DNA of 64,000 nucleotides. Source: CBDIDH01 sp965277595. GTDB taxonomy: Bacteria; Planctomycetota; Planctomycetia; Isosphaerales; Isosphaeraceae. The DNA is taken from the NCBI GenBank assembly GCA_965277595.1, contig CBDIDH010000001.1, forward strand, positions 1,364,001 to 1,428,000, read 5' to 3'. This document shows positions 54,263 to 62,879 of this stretch, one piece after another (the stretch's first letter is position 1; every line of letters begins with the position of its first letter). The translations under genes were made by a program, and so were the position numbers. The notes under the pieces are model-generated. The model was not told the origin of the DNA. It saw only the letters and a list, made by a program, of their open reading frames with translations, and made no database searches.

Positions 54263-55570
54263 ATGAAGGTCGTCCTTCGGGTCACGTCTGGCCCGCACGC
54301 GGGGCGTGAAGGGGCATTCGAGGGCGAGGGGAGTTTCGCCGTCGGCCGATCGCCGCAAGCGGCCTTTTCCCTCCCCGAGGATCGACGTCTGTCCCGCGAG
54401 CACTTCCGTATTGAGGTCCGGCCCCCCGTCTGCGACCTGCTCGATTGCGGGAGCACGAACGGGACGAAGGTTAACGGCCGCCGGGTCGATCGCGTTCGGA
54501 TCAGCCACGGCGATCAGATCGCGGCTGGTGAAAGCGGCTTCGAACTGGCCGTCGTTGAGGATCATCGGGGCGAATCGCCACCGTTACGCTGTCCCGGTTG
54601 CGGCGCCGATGCCCCGGCGAGCCTGGCGCCGGGAACGCCCTGGCTCTGCCCGGATTGCGAGGCCAGACGACAGCAGTTTCCCGCGACGCATCCCGATTAT
54701 TTGATCGAAAAACGGATTGGCGGCGGTGGAATGGGCGAGGTCTACCTGGCCCGGCAGCTTTCCACGAATCGGCCCGTCGCCATCAAGATGATGGTGACCA
54801 CCGGCGCCGCGAGTTCCAAGGCCCGGGAATATTTCCGCCGCGAGATGACGGTCTTGAAAGATCTGCTCATGCCGAGCGGAGAATGCCACCCAAACATCGT
54901 CGCCTTTTACGATATCTTCGAGATCGACGGCCAGTTTCAGCTTGTCATGGAATATGTTCCCGCGCGGAACGCGCTGGAGTGGGTCACCGCGCTGGGTCAG
55001 CCGATGGCCATCGGACCGGCCGTTCGGGTCGGCCGTTTACTTCTCTCCGCGCTCGATTTCGCGCACGCGAAAGGTTATGTTCACCGCGATATCAAACCCT
55101 CGAACCTCTTGATCTGGGGACCGACGCAGCGACTCAAGTTGAAACTCTCCGATTTCGGTCTCGCCAAGAGCTTCAAGGAGAACCCCGGCTTCGTGACCCT
55201 GACGCGGCAAGGCGATGTCGGCGGATCAATCGGGTTCATTTCGCCCGATCATATCCGCGACTTCCGCGACCTCAAGGAACCGGCCGACCTCTACAGCGTC
55301 GGGGCAACGCTTTATTATTTGTTGACCCTTCACTATCCCTATCTCAACTTTGATCCCTACCAGCCCGACGCCTACAGCATGATCCTGGAAAACCCGCCTG
55401 TTCCTCTCCGCGCCCATCGTCCCGAGGCTCCCGAAGGTCTTGAGCGCGTTCTGGCCCGCGCCCTGGAAAAGCATCCGCGCGATCGCTGGAAATCCGCGCG
55501 TGCCATGGCCGCGGCGCTCAGTCCCTTTCTCGACGGCCCCCCCTCGGACACAATTCCGATCGGCGACTGA
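54263..55570 (+). CDS. FHA-domain Ser/Thr protein kinase with zinc ribbon
   Basis: The 435-residue protein has an N-terminal FHA domain (about 2-95, with VGRSPQAAF, SREHFRIE and DCGSTNGTKVNG). A four-cysteine zinc ribbon follows (CPGCG and CPDC, about 110-136). The kinase domain (150-420) has GGGGMGEVYLAR, VAIKMM, HRDIKPSN and DFGLA. The C-terminus is short, with no membrane segment, so it is probably cytoplasmic. The FHA may bind its own or a partner's phosphothreonine. It ends before a stem-loop. Confidence 0.93.
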   Translation: MKVVLRVTSGPHAGREGAFEGEGSFAVGRSPQAAFSLPEDRRLSREHFRIEVRPPVCDLLDCGSTNGTKVNGRRVDRVRISHGDQIAAGESGFELAVVEDHRGESPPLRCPGCGADAPASLAPGTPWLCPDCEARRQQFPATHPDYLIEKRIGGGGMGEVYLARQLSTNRPVAIKMMVTTGAASSKAREYFRREMTVLKDLLMPSGECHPNIVAFYDIFEIDGQFQLVMEYVPARNALEWVTALGQPMAIGPAVRVGRLLLSALDFAHAKGYVHRDIKPSNLLIWGPTQRLKLKLSDFGLAKSFKENPGFVTLTRQGDVGGSIGFISPDHIRDFRDLKEPADLYSVGATLYYLLTLHYPYLNFDPYQPDAYSMILENPPVPLRAHRPEAPEGLERVLARALEKHPRDRWKSARAMAAALSPFLDGPPSDTIPIGD

Positions 55571-55578
55571 GGCGGAAA

Positions 55579-55615
55579 GCGTGAGGAAGATCATGAGTTG
55601 ATCGGACTCTCACGC
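55579..55615 (+). terminator. Weak hairpin after FHA kinase
   Basis: GCGTGAG and CTCACGC pair, with an inner GATCA/TGATC dyad. No T-run follows. It begins 8 nt after the kinase stop. Confidence 0.3.
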
Positions 55616-55704
55616 AGGATCAATGTCCCATCAAACTCGTTCCGTGTTCCTCATGGGTCGCCAGAAGTCGCGAGAAGAGAACTCTCGTCGGCGGGACGTC
55701 GGGT

Positions 55705-55713
55705 TGTTATAGT
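55705..55713 (+). promoter_or_regulatory. Possible extended -10 promoter for tyrA
   Basis: TGTTATAGT is a TG-extended -10, like the fae and histidine-kinase sites. A start here gives a leader that includes the family A palindrome. Confidence 0.4.
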
Positions 55714-55756
55714 CGCGGACTCAGTCAAGGGAATCTCTTCGCGGGGCGGGAGAATG

Positions 55757-55835
55757 GCAAAGTCCCGATGACCAATGACCGAAAAATTCCGCCTTTTGGT
55801 CATCGGACATTGGTTATCGAGAAACTCGACTTTGC
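55757..55835. repeat. Family A heptamer palindrome
   Basis: The outer arms GCAAAGTC (55757-55764) and GACTTTGC (55828-55835) are exact inverted repeats. Between them lie facing heptamer runs with CCGATGACCAATGACC and GGTCATCGGACATTGG. This is the same two-part structure as at 56805-56903. Confidence 0.8.
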
Positions 55836-55880
55836 AATCCTTTTGCTTCGCAAGATAATCGAGGATCGAGGGCGAGGGTC

Positions 55881-56750
55881 TTGCGGCAACTGGGGACGGT
55901 CGTGGTTGTGGGTGTCGGCCTCATCGGCGGGTCGATTGGTCGCGCGCTCCGAGATCGAGCGCTGGCCGAAAACATCGTCGGCGTCGGCCGGAACGTCGAG
56001 AGTCTCGACGAGGCCAAACGCCTCGGCGCCATTGACACGTTCACGACCGATCTGGCCGAGGCGTCCGCCAACGCCGATCTTGTCGTGATTTGTACACCCG
56101 TGCCGTTGATTGCCGAGGCCGCTTGCCTCGCCGCGCGATCGGGACCCCCTGGGTTGCTGGTCACCGACGCCGGAAGCACGAAACGCTCGATCGTCGAGGC
56201 CGTCGAAAGTGTTGAGCGCGGCCGGCTCACCTTTGTCGGCGCGCATCCGATCGCCGGATCAGAGCGAAAAGGCCCAGGACATGCCGATCCGAACCTCTTC
56301 GAGGGCCGCGCCTGCGTGCTCACGCCGACCTCGCGAACACCGATGGACCGGCTCGAACGTGCCCGAGCCTTCTGGGCTTCGATCGGCTGCCGGGTCGTTG
56401 ATCTCGACCCCGACGCCCACGATGAAGCACTCGCTCTGACGAGCCATCTGCCGCATGTTGTCGCCTCGGCGCTGGCGGCAAGCGTTCCAGCCGAGATTCT
56501 CGGCCTGGGCGCGGGCGCGTATCGAGACGGCACCCGCGTCGCCGGATCAGACGCCGAATTATGGGCGGGAATCTTCCGCGATAACCGCCTTCCCTTGCTC
56601 CGCGCTCTCGACACGTTCGCGACGCAGCTTGACACCTTCCGCCAGACGCTTGAGGCCGACGACTCCGACGCCCTGATTGCCTGGTGGAACGCCGGGCGAT
56701 CGCTCCGCCGCCAGTTCCACGAACCCGGCGGTTCCGGCCTGAAATCCTGA
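55881..56750 (+). CDS. tyrA: Prephenate dehydrogenase
   Basis: The 289-residue protein converts prephenate to 4-hydroxyphenylpyruvate. The Rossmann motif is VGVGLIGGSIGRAL, GAHPIAGSERKG is the substrate loop and SHLPHVVASAL carries the conserved His pair. There is no ACT domain, so feedback control by tyrosine is not expected through that domain. The start is a TTG at 55881, preceded by GAGGGCGAGGG; no in-frame ATG lies close by. It may instead be arogenate-specific; the sequence does not say. Confidence 0.9.
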   Translation: MRQLGTVVVVGVGLIGGSIGRALRDRALAENIVGVGRNVESLDEAKRLGAIDTFTTDLAEASANADLVVICTPVPLIAEAACLAARSGPPGLLVTDAGSTKRSIVEAVESVERGRLTFVGAHPIAGSERKGPGHADPNLFEGRACVLTPTSRTPMDRLERARAFWASIGCRVVDLDPDAHDEALALTSHLPHVVASALAASVPAEILGLGAGAYRDGTRVAGSDAELWAGIFRDNRLPLLRALDTFATQLDTFRQTLEADDSDALIAWWNAGRSLRRQFHEPGGSGLKS

Positions 56751-57340
56751 GAATAACCGGCCGTCGATCGCTCACGAAATACCAAATCATCAAGAAGACT
56801 GCGGCAGGAGGATTGCAAAGTCTGTCTTTTCCATGACCGATGACCGATGACCAAGAAGCAGAAATTTTTGGTCATCGGTCATCGGGACTTTGCAATCCTC
56901 CTGAAGACCGCGGTCCAGGATTGAGTTATTAGCCCACTTTATGCGAAGATCAGGCCAACCTTGATTTCGAACGAAGTCGCAACCTGTTGGTCTCGCGTTC
57001 TCGATGATAATAACACGGCGATCCTGGACGAAACTGTAACCAAAGAACCGCAATCGCGCGACGCTGCCCCCGGACCCGGACCGGGTGTGAGCGTTTCAAA
57101 CGGACCATGAAACGAACCCAGGTTTTGGATTCAAACCCAACGTTGAACCGAAGCAAAGCCATCCCGACGCCCGTCGGCAACTGATCCGGCGCAAGCTTGA
57201 TTGAGCCGAAATGCGATCAAGAGTCGGTCGAACCGATGCCCGAGGCGGCGCGATTGCCAAGTGTTGGCCGAGACCCCCGTATTTGCGAAACGAAGCCATC
57301 TGAATTCTACCGCACCCTAACCGTTGAGTTTCCGTTGACC
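56751..57340. other. Intergenic region tyrA-purL with a complete palindrome
   Basis: This 590-nt spacer holds the family A element at 56805-56903. Downstream of it, around 56930-57100, the sequence is slightly AT-richer and could hold the purL promoter, but no clear pair was found. An in-frame extension of purL exists upstream of 57341 but does not look coding. Confidence 0.4.
56805..56903. repeat. Complete family A palindromic element (99 nt)
   Basis: The outer arms 56805-56822 and 56886-56903 are an exact 18-bp inverted repeat. Inside, heptamer runs at 56837-56852 and 56870-56885 are an exact 16-bp inverted repeat. A loop of 17 nt (56853-56869) closes it. This is the best reference copy for the family. 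Confidence 0.9.
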
Positions 57341-60199
57341 ATGCTCTGGCACCTCCACATCGAGCCCGCCCCGGGACGCAACGACCTCGAAGGCCGTCGA
57401 GTCGCCGCCGATGCCGCGGAAGTCGGCCTGGGTGGCTCCTGGACGGTCGCCGCCGGCCGAGGGTTCCTCATCGAGGGCGATCTGACCGAAGCCGAGGCGC
57501 GTCGAGCGGCCGAGACCGTGCTGGCCGACCCGGTCGTCGAGGTCTTTTCCGTTCGACCCGCTGGAGACCCCGATCCGGGCGAGGGCACGGTCGTCCACGT
57601 CCTGCCCAGGCCCGGCGTGACAGACCCGGTCGGTCAGAGCGCTCAGGCGGTGCTGAAAGACCTTGGCTTCGCGGCCGAGAACGTGCGAACCGTGCGCTCG
57701 TATCGGTTTCAAGGGACGGTCGAAAACCTGCCGAGGATCATTCCGCGCGTCCTGGCCAACGACGCCGTCGAACAGGCGGTCATTGGCGCCTTTCCGTTCG
57801 ACAAGCTTGGCCAGGGGCAGGCGTACCACTTCCAGCGCGTCGAGATTCCGATCGCCGCGATGGACGACGCCGCCTTGATGGATTTGAGCCGTCGCGGACA
57901 GCTCTCGATGTCGATCGCCGAGATGAAGACCGTTCAGGCCCACTTCCAGACGCTCGGCCGGAATCCGACCGATTGCGAGCTGGAAACCCTGGCGCAGACC
58001 TGGAGCGAGCACTGTTCGCACAAAACCTTGCGCGGCAAGATCGACTTTCGCGGCGAGGTGATCGAGAACCTGCTCAAGCAGACGATCTTCAAGGCGACGC
58101 GGGACCTGAAGCTTGACTGGCTCGTCAGTGTCTTCGCCGATAACGCCGGGGTCGTTCGCTTCGACGACGAGACGGACGTTTGCTTCAAAGTGGAAACGCA
58201 CAACCACCCGTCGGCGATCGACCCTTACGGCGGAGCCAATACCGGCCTCGGCGGCGTGATCCGCGACCCGCTCGGCACGGGGCTCGGCGCCAAGCCGATC
58301 TGCAATACCGACGTCTTCTGCGTCGCCGCCCCCGATCTGCCCCCCGATGCGCTGCCGACGGGCGTCTTGCACCCGAGGCGGGTCCTCAAGGGGATCGTGG
58401 CCGGGGTTCGCGATTACGGCAACCGGATGGGCATTCCCACCGTCAACGGCGCGCTCGTGGTTGATCCTGCCTACCTGAGCAATCCGCTGGTCTTCTGCGG
58501 AACGATCGGCGTCATCCCGCGCGGGATGTCGTCGAAGGAAGTGAAAAGCGGCGATTTGATCGTTGCCCTTGGTGGCCGGACGGGACGCGACGGAATCCAC
58601 GGAGCGACCTTTAGCTCGGTGGAACTGACCGGCGAGAGCGAGACAATTTCCGGCGGCGCGGTGCAGATTGGCAACGCGATCACGCAGAAGATGGTTCTCG
58701 ACGTGATTCTTCAGGCCCGAGACCGCGGCCTCTTTCGGTCGATTACCGACTGCGGGGCGGGGGGGTTCAGTTCGGCCGTCGGTGAAATGGGCGAACCGAT
58801 CGGGGCCGAGGTCGACCTCGATCGCGCCCCGCTCAAGTATGAAGGGCTTTCGTACACCGAAATCTGGATCTCCGAGGCGCAAGAGCGGATGGTCCTTGCC
58901 GTTCCGCCCGAACACTGGAACGAACTGAAGGCCCTCTGCGAGAGCGAGCAGGTTGAGGCCACCAGGCTCGGTACCTTCGTGCCGACTGGCCGGTTGACGC
59001 TCCGCTATCAGGGCGCAATCGTCGGCGACCTGGCGATGAGCTTCCTTCACGACGGCCGTCCCGCCGTCGTCCGATCGGCGACTTTCACCCCGCCTCCGAT
59101 GATTGCGTTTGACCCGCCGTCAACGCGCGACTTCACGCCCGACCTTGTCGCAATCCTTGGCTCGTGGGACGTTTGCAGCAAGGAATGGATCGTTCGCCAG
59201 TATGACCACGAGGTCCAGGGGCGAACGGTCGTCAAGCCGCTCGTTGGCGATTGCGACGACGGGCCGGGCGATGCCTCGGTCGTCTTGCCCGTGCGCGGAT
59301 CAATGCGCGGCCTGGCGGTCTCGTGCGGGATCAGCGCGCGGTACGGCAGGCTTGATCCGTACGCGATGGCCGAGTGCGTCATTGACGAGGCCGTGCGAAA
59401 TTGCGTGGCCGTCGGCGCCGATCCCGATCGAATCGCCCTGCTGGATAACTTCTGCTGGGGGAACACCGAACGCCCCGAGACCCTGGGTTCTCTGGTTCTC
59501 GCGGCGAAGGGGTGTCACGACCTGGCGATCGCTTATGGAACGCCCTTTATCTCGGGCAAGGACAGCCTTTACAACGAGTACACCCACGAAGGCAAGAGCC
59601 TGGCGATTCCGCCGACGCTGCTCATCAGCGCGATGGGGCAGGTGCCCGATGTCCGCCTTTGTGTGACAATGGATTTGAAAGAACCGGGGAATCTACTCTT
59701 TCTCATCGGTCAGACCGGCAACGATCTGGGCGGTTCGCATTGGCTCTTGACGCAAGATCGTGACGGGGGCCGTGTTCCGAAGGTGAACCCGAGTCGTGGT
59801 CGGGCGATCTTTCGGGCCGTTCACGCGGCCATTTCCGGCGGCCTTGCGCGAAGCTGTCACGACCTCAGCGAAGGGGGCCTCGCCACCAGTCTTGCCGAGA
59901 TGGCGCTGGCGGGGGGCCTGGGAGCGACCGCATCGCTCGCGGAGGTTCCCCGCGATGACGACGCGAAGAACGATGCTGTCCTATTATTCTCCGAGTCGCC
60001 GACCCGGTTCCTTCTCGAAGTTCGCCCCGAGCACGCCGAAACATTGGCCCGATTGTTCGACCGTTTGCCCATCGGCCGGATCGGCGCGGTCTCGGCCGAG
60101 GCGAGGCTGGTTGTCCACGGTCTCGACGGCCGATCCGAAGTCGTGAATGCCCCGCTGAAAACACTGAAGGCCGCCTGGCAGGAGCCGCTCCGCTGGTGA
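57341..60199 (+). CDS. purL: PurS-PurL fusion, phosphoribosylformylglycinamidine synthase
   Basis: The 952-residue protein begins with two PurS-like regions: residues 1-85 in degenerate form, then VHVLPRPGVTDPVGQSAQA through LKDLGFAAENVRTV (about 88-165). The PurL synthase follows: THNHPSAIDPYGGANTGLGG with the catalytic His, GGRTGRDGIHGA and DCGAGGFSSAVGEMG. It makes FGAM in purine synthesis. The separate PurS and PurL of most bacteria are joined in one chain. The glutaminase partner purQ is 1 kb downstream, separated by a NYN-domain gene. The start at 57341 matches the beginning of the first PurS-like region; RBS weak. Confidence 0.94.
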   Translation: MLWHLHIEPAPGRNDLEGRRVAADAAEVGLGGSWTVAAGRGFLIEGDLTEAEARRAAETVLADPVVEVFSVRPAGDPDPGEGTVVHVLPRPGVTDPVGQSAQAVLKDLGFAAENVRTVRSYRFQGTVENLPRIIPRVLANDAVEQAVIGAFPFDKLGQGQAYHFQRVEIPIAAMDDAALMDLSRRGQLSMSIAEMKTVQAHFQTLGRNPTDCELETLAQTWSEHCSHKTLRGKIDFRGEVIENLLKQTIFKATRDLKLDWLVSVFADNAGVVRFDDETDVCFKVETHNHPSAIDPYGGANTGLGGVIRDPLGTGLGAKPICNTDVFCVAAPDLPPDALPTGVLHPRRVLKGIVAGVRDYGNRMGIPTVNGALVVDPAYLSNPLVFCGTIGVIPRGMSSKEVKSGDLIVALGGRTGRDGIHGATFSSVELTGESETISGGAVQIGNAITQKMVLDVILQARDRGLFRSITDCGAGGFSSAVGEMGEPIGAEVDLDRAPLKYEGLSYTEIWISEAQERMVLAVPPEHWNELKALCESEQVEATRLGTFVPTGRLTLRYQGAIVGDLAMSFLHDGRPAVVRSATFTPPPMIAFDPPSTRDFTPDLVAILGSWDVCSKEWIVRQYDHEVQGRTVVKPLVGDCDDGPGDASVVLPVRGSMRGLAVSCGISARYGRLDPYAMAECVIDEAVRNCVAVGADPDRIALLDNFCWGNTERPETLGSLVLAAKGCHDLAIAYGTPFISGKDSLYNEYTHEGKSLAIPPTLLISAMGQVPDVRLCVTMDLKEPGNLLFLIGQTGNDLGGSHWLLTQDRDGGRVPKVNPSRGRAIFRAVHAAISGGLARSCHDLSEGGLATSLAEMALAGGLGATASLAEVPRDDDAKNDAVLLFSESPTRFLLEVRPEHAETLARLFDRLPIGRIGAVSAEARLVVHGLDGRSEVVNAPLKTLKAAWQEPLRW

Positions 60200-60296
60200 T
60201 CGACCAGAACGAAACGGCGGTTTGGTCCTCCTTTGCGAGGAAATGTACTTGGGTCTTTCGGAATTTCGCGATCGAAACAAAAGAAAAGGATGATTC

Positions 60297-61136
60297 ATGA
60301 TGCTCCGGTTTGTCACCTTCGTTGACGGCTCGAACCTCGACGGGGTTCTCAAGCACCTGAACTTACGTGTCGACGATTACGGCTCGTTTTATCGCCACGT
60401 CTTCGAGCAGAGTGTGCAGTACTGGGGCCGAACCTTCGCGGATGGCTCCTCCTGGCCGACCGCGCAACACTCGCGGATCTACTGGTACGTCGTCGGCAAG
60501 ATGGACGAGTGGGACCTTAACGACCCGAAGGCCGAACAACGCTTGCGGAGCCGGTTCGAGCTGAACCCGAGGCTTCGCGACAGCTATCTCGAAGACGTCG
60601 CCCGCCGCCTTCCCGACCTCCCCGGCGATCGCCGGATCGAGGAAGCCTGGAACATGTGTTTCGGCGAGACCCGCGAATGGTACGAGGGGAAGCGCCGCGC
60701 CCTTGAGCGGAAGAAGCGGTTCTATCACGGCGTTCAGGCGGCGACCGACTTCGTGGAGATTCGCCAGGAAGGACACTGGAAGGTCGACCTCTTGCACCAC
60801 ACCGTGAACGAGAAGGGGCTCGACACGAGTCTCGCCGTGGACATGGTGGCCCTTCAGGATACCTTTGACATCGCGCTTTTGATCTCGGGCGACGCGGACG
60901 GAATTCCTGGAATCAACTACGTCAAGGGACGCTCGAAACACGTTGGCGTGACCGAGTTCCGCCGCGGTGCCCCGGCCGAGTTCCCCGCCAAGGGGGCCTC
61001 GTCACGGCTCAAGATCGCGGCTGATTTCGTCGTTCAGATCTACGAGGCCGACCTCATCCGGCGCAACCTCGCCTATCGCGCCGAGGTCGATTATCCAACC
61101 TCGTCGTCCTACGGGCCGAGTGAAAGCACGTATTGA
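60297..61136 (+). CDS. NYN-domain (PIN-like) protein, predicted RNase
   Basis: The 279-residue protein has the NYN domain. The first acidic site is FVDGSNLDG at the N-terminus, the next KGLDTSLAVDMV (about 180-190) and then ALLISGDADGIPGI. These aspartates match the metal-binding set of PIN-like nucleases. The C-terminus is basic-to-neutral. AAAAGGA lies 6 nt before the ATG. It is inserted between purL and purQ, about 100 nt from each. RNA cleavage is likely from the fold, but not shown. Confidence 0.85.
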   Translation: MMLRFVTFVDGSNLDGVLKHLNLRVDDYGSFYRHVFEQSVQYWGRTFADGSSWPTAQHSRIYWYVVGKMDEWDLNDPKAEQRLRSRFELNPRLRDSYLEDVARRLPDLPGDRRIEEAWNMCFGETREWYEGKRRALERKKRFYHGVQAATDFVEIRQEGHWKVDLLHHTVNEKGLDTSLAVDMVALQDTFDIALLISGDADGIPGINYVKGRSKHVGVTEFRRGAPAEFPAKGASSRLKIAADFVVQIYEADLIRRNLAYRAEVDYPTSSSYGPSESTY

Positions 61137-61232
61137 TCAGGTAAACACCAAAGATCGATAGACAACGTGATGACTTGTGCGATCGTTCTGGTCATGACCT
61201 TTTTTTGTCTGGATTTCGCGAGCCATTCCGCC

Positions 61233-61997
61233 ATGCCCCGACCCAGAGCGATCGTCTTGCGAGCGCCCGGAACGAACTGTGACGAGGAGACGTCGGCCGC
61301 CTGGCAAAAGGCGGGGGCGGAGGTTGAGACCTGGCACGTCGGCCGCCTCTTGGAATCGCCCGGGGGGCTCGATGCCTTTCAGATCCTGACGATTCCGGGC
61401 GGGTTTTCGTATGGCGACGACCTCGGCGCGGGGCGGATCTTCGCGACGAGATTGGGCACGGTGCTCGACGAGGCCCTGCGTCGGTTCCACGATCGCGGCG
61501 GTTTGGTCCTGGGGATCTGCAACGGCTTTCAGGTGCTCGTGGCCGCGGGACTCTTGCCGGGTGCGAACCGGGCGGCGACGCTGACCTTCAACGATTCCGG
61601 TCATTTTGAATCAAGGTGGGTCAAGCTCGCTCCCTCGCCGGGGCTCTCGCCTTTTTTCAATGATGCCGAGCCGATTGAGTTGCCCGTGGCACACGGCGAA
61701 GGGAAATTCGTCGTCGGCGATCCAGGCGGTCTGGCGGCGCTGGAGTCGGCCGGGCAGGTCGTGCTTCGCTATGTCGATGACACCGGTCAGCCGACGCAGG
61801 AGTATCCAGCGAACCCGAACGGCACAAGTGGCGCCGTCGCGGGCGTCTGTGATCCGACCGGCCGCGTCTTCGGCCTGATGCCGCATCCCGAGCGCCATAT
61901 TGAATCGCTGCATCATCCCCGATGGACGCGTCGCGGCCTGTCCGGAGAAGGCGACGGCCTCCGAATTTTTCGGAATGCCGTCGCGGCGCTCGCTTGA
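61233..61997 (+). CDS. purQ: Phosphoribosylformylglycinamidine synthase glutaminase subunit
   Basis: The 254-residue class I amidotransferase supplies ammonia to PurL. It starts MPRPRAIVLRAPGTNCDEE. The nucleophile is Cys 96 in LVLGICNGFQ, and the partner His/Glu are in MPHPERHIE. GGFSYGDDLGAGRIFA is the family oxyanion region. The start at 61233 gives the normal N-terminus. Family B repeats follow the stop. Confidence 0.95.
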   Translation: MPRPRAIVLRAPGTNCDEETSAAWQKAGAEVETWHVGRLLESPGGLDAFQILTIPGGFSYGDDLGAGRIFATRLGTVLDEALRRFHDRGGLVLGICNGFQVLVAAGLLPGANRAATLTFNDSGHFESRWVKLAPSPGLSPFFNDAEPIELPVAHGEGKFVVGDPGGLAALESAGQVVLRYVDDTGQPTQEYPANPNGTSGAVAGVCDPTGRVFGLMPHPERHIESLHHPRWTRRGLSGEGDGLRIFRNAVAALA

Positions 61998-62000
61998 TTT

Positions 62001-62056
62001 GAGGGCAAGGGACAGAGGGCAAGGGACAGAGGGCAAAAGGACAGAGGGCAAAAGGG
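62001..62056. repeat. Family B tandem repeat, four copies
   Basis: GAGGGCAAGGGACA occurs twice without change, then twice with small changes. The unit is 14-15 nt and is close to the reverse complement of the unit at 21391-21453. It lies between convergent purQ and the SGNH gene. Confidence 0.85.
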
Positions 62057-62839
62057 TTAACGGCCGTCGAGCATGGAGTGGAGGGTGGGTTCGATGGCGT
62101 CGGCCCAGAGGGCGTAGCCCTGACGGCTGAGGTGGAGAGAGTCGGGCATGATCTCGCGGGAGATGGTGCCGTTGGGGTTGAGAAAAACTCGACCGATGTC
62201 GAGATAGCGCACGGTCTTGCCGCCGTCATCAAGCTTGCTGATCCGTTCGTTGAGATCCTTGATCCGGTCGCGCACCGGCGCGGGGTTCTCGCCGCGAGGG
62301 AAGACGGCGAGTAACAAAATTTTGGTCTCGGGAAGCTTGTTGTGAAGCCTCTTGACGATCGCGGTGACGCCGTCGGCGATCTCGGCGGGGGTGTTGGAGT
62401 TGATGTTGTTCGTGCCGATCATCAGGACGACAACCTTGGGATTGATGCCGTCAACCTCGCCGTGTTCGAGTCGCCAGAGGACGTGCTGAGTGCGGTCGCC
62501 GCCGACCCCAAAATTGGCGGCGTGGCGGGCGCCGTAGTAGCGATCCCAGACCTGCCGAGGTCCCTGACCGGTCAGATCCTTCTTGTTCCAGCCCTGGGTG
62601 ATCGAGTCGCCGAGAAAGAGCAGGTCAATGTTCCCCTGCTTCGCCTGCCTGAGAAAATCCTCGTGCATCTTCGCGGGCGAACCCCCGCGAGGGGCCGGTT
62701 CGGTCGTGCTGTTGGGCGCGGTGGGAGCCGGATTCTGGGTCTTCGCCGGCGCCTGGACCTGTCCCAGCGCGGGCAGGCTCGCGAGGGAGCCGAGAGCGAA
62801 GAATGCCAATGAAAACCTCAGCGCGGTCGGGCGTGTCAT
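62057..62839 (-). CDS. Exported SGNH/GDSL hydrolase
   Basis: The 260-residue protein has a signal peptide ending near LGQVQA. The catalytic blocks are LFLGDSITQGW (Ser), NFGVGGDRTQH (Gly), IGTNNINS (Asn) and DSLHLSRQGY (Asp and His). It is close to the PAF-acetylhydrolase-like type of SGNH enzyme. It probably cleaves an ester in the periplasm; the substrate is unknown. The ATG at 62839 is preferred to a TTG 15 nt earlier. Confidence 0.93.
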   Translation of the reverse strand: MTRPTALRFSLAFFALGSLASLPALGQVQAPAKTQNPAPTAPNSTTEPAPRGGSPAKMHEDFLRQAKQGNIDLLFLGDSITQGWNKKDLTGQGPRQVWDRYYGARHAANFGVGGDRTQHVLWRLEHGEVDGINPKVVVLMIGTNNINSNTPAEIADGVTAIVKRLHNKLPETKILLLAVFPRGENPAPVRDRIKDLNERISKLDDGGKTVRYLDIGRVFLNPNGTISREIMPDSLHLSRQGYALWADAIEPTLHSMLDGR

Positions 62840-62879
62840 GGCCGGAACTCTCAAGGACCTGGAAACGTGGAGACTCGGG

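Noticed and set aside
57317..59050. A 577-codon minus-strand frame across purL
   Set aside because: The plus strand encodes an essential conserved enzyme; the antisense residues show the composition bias of a shadow frame.
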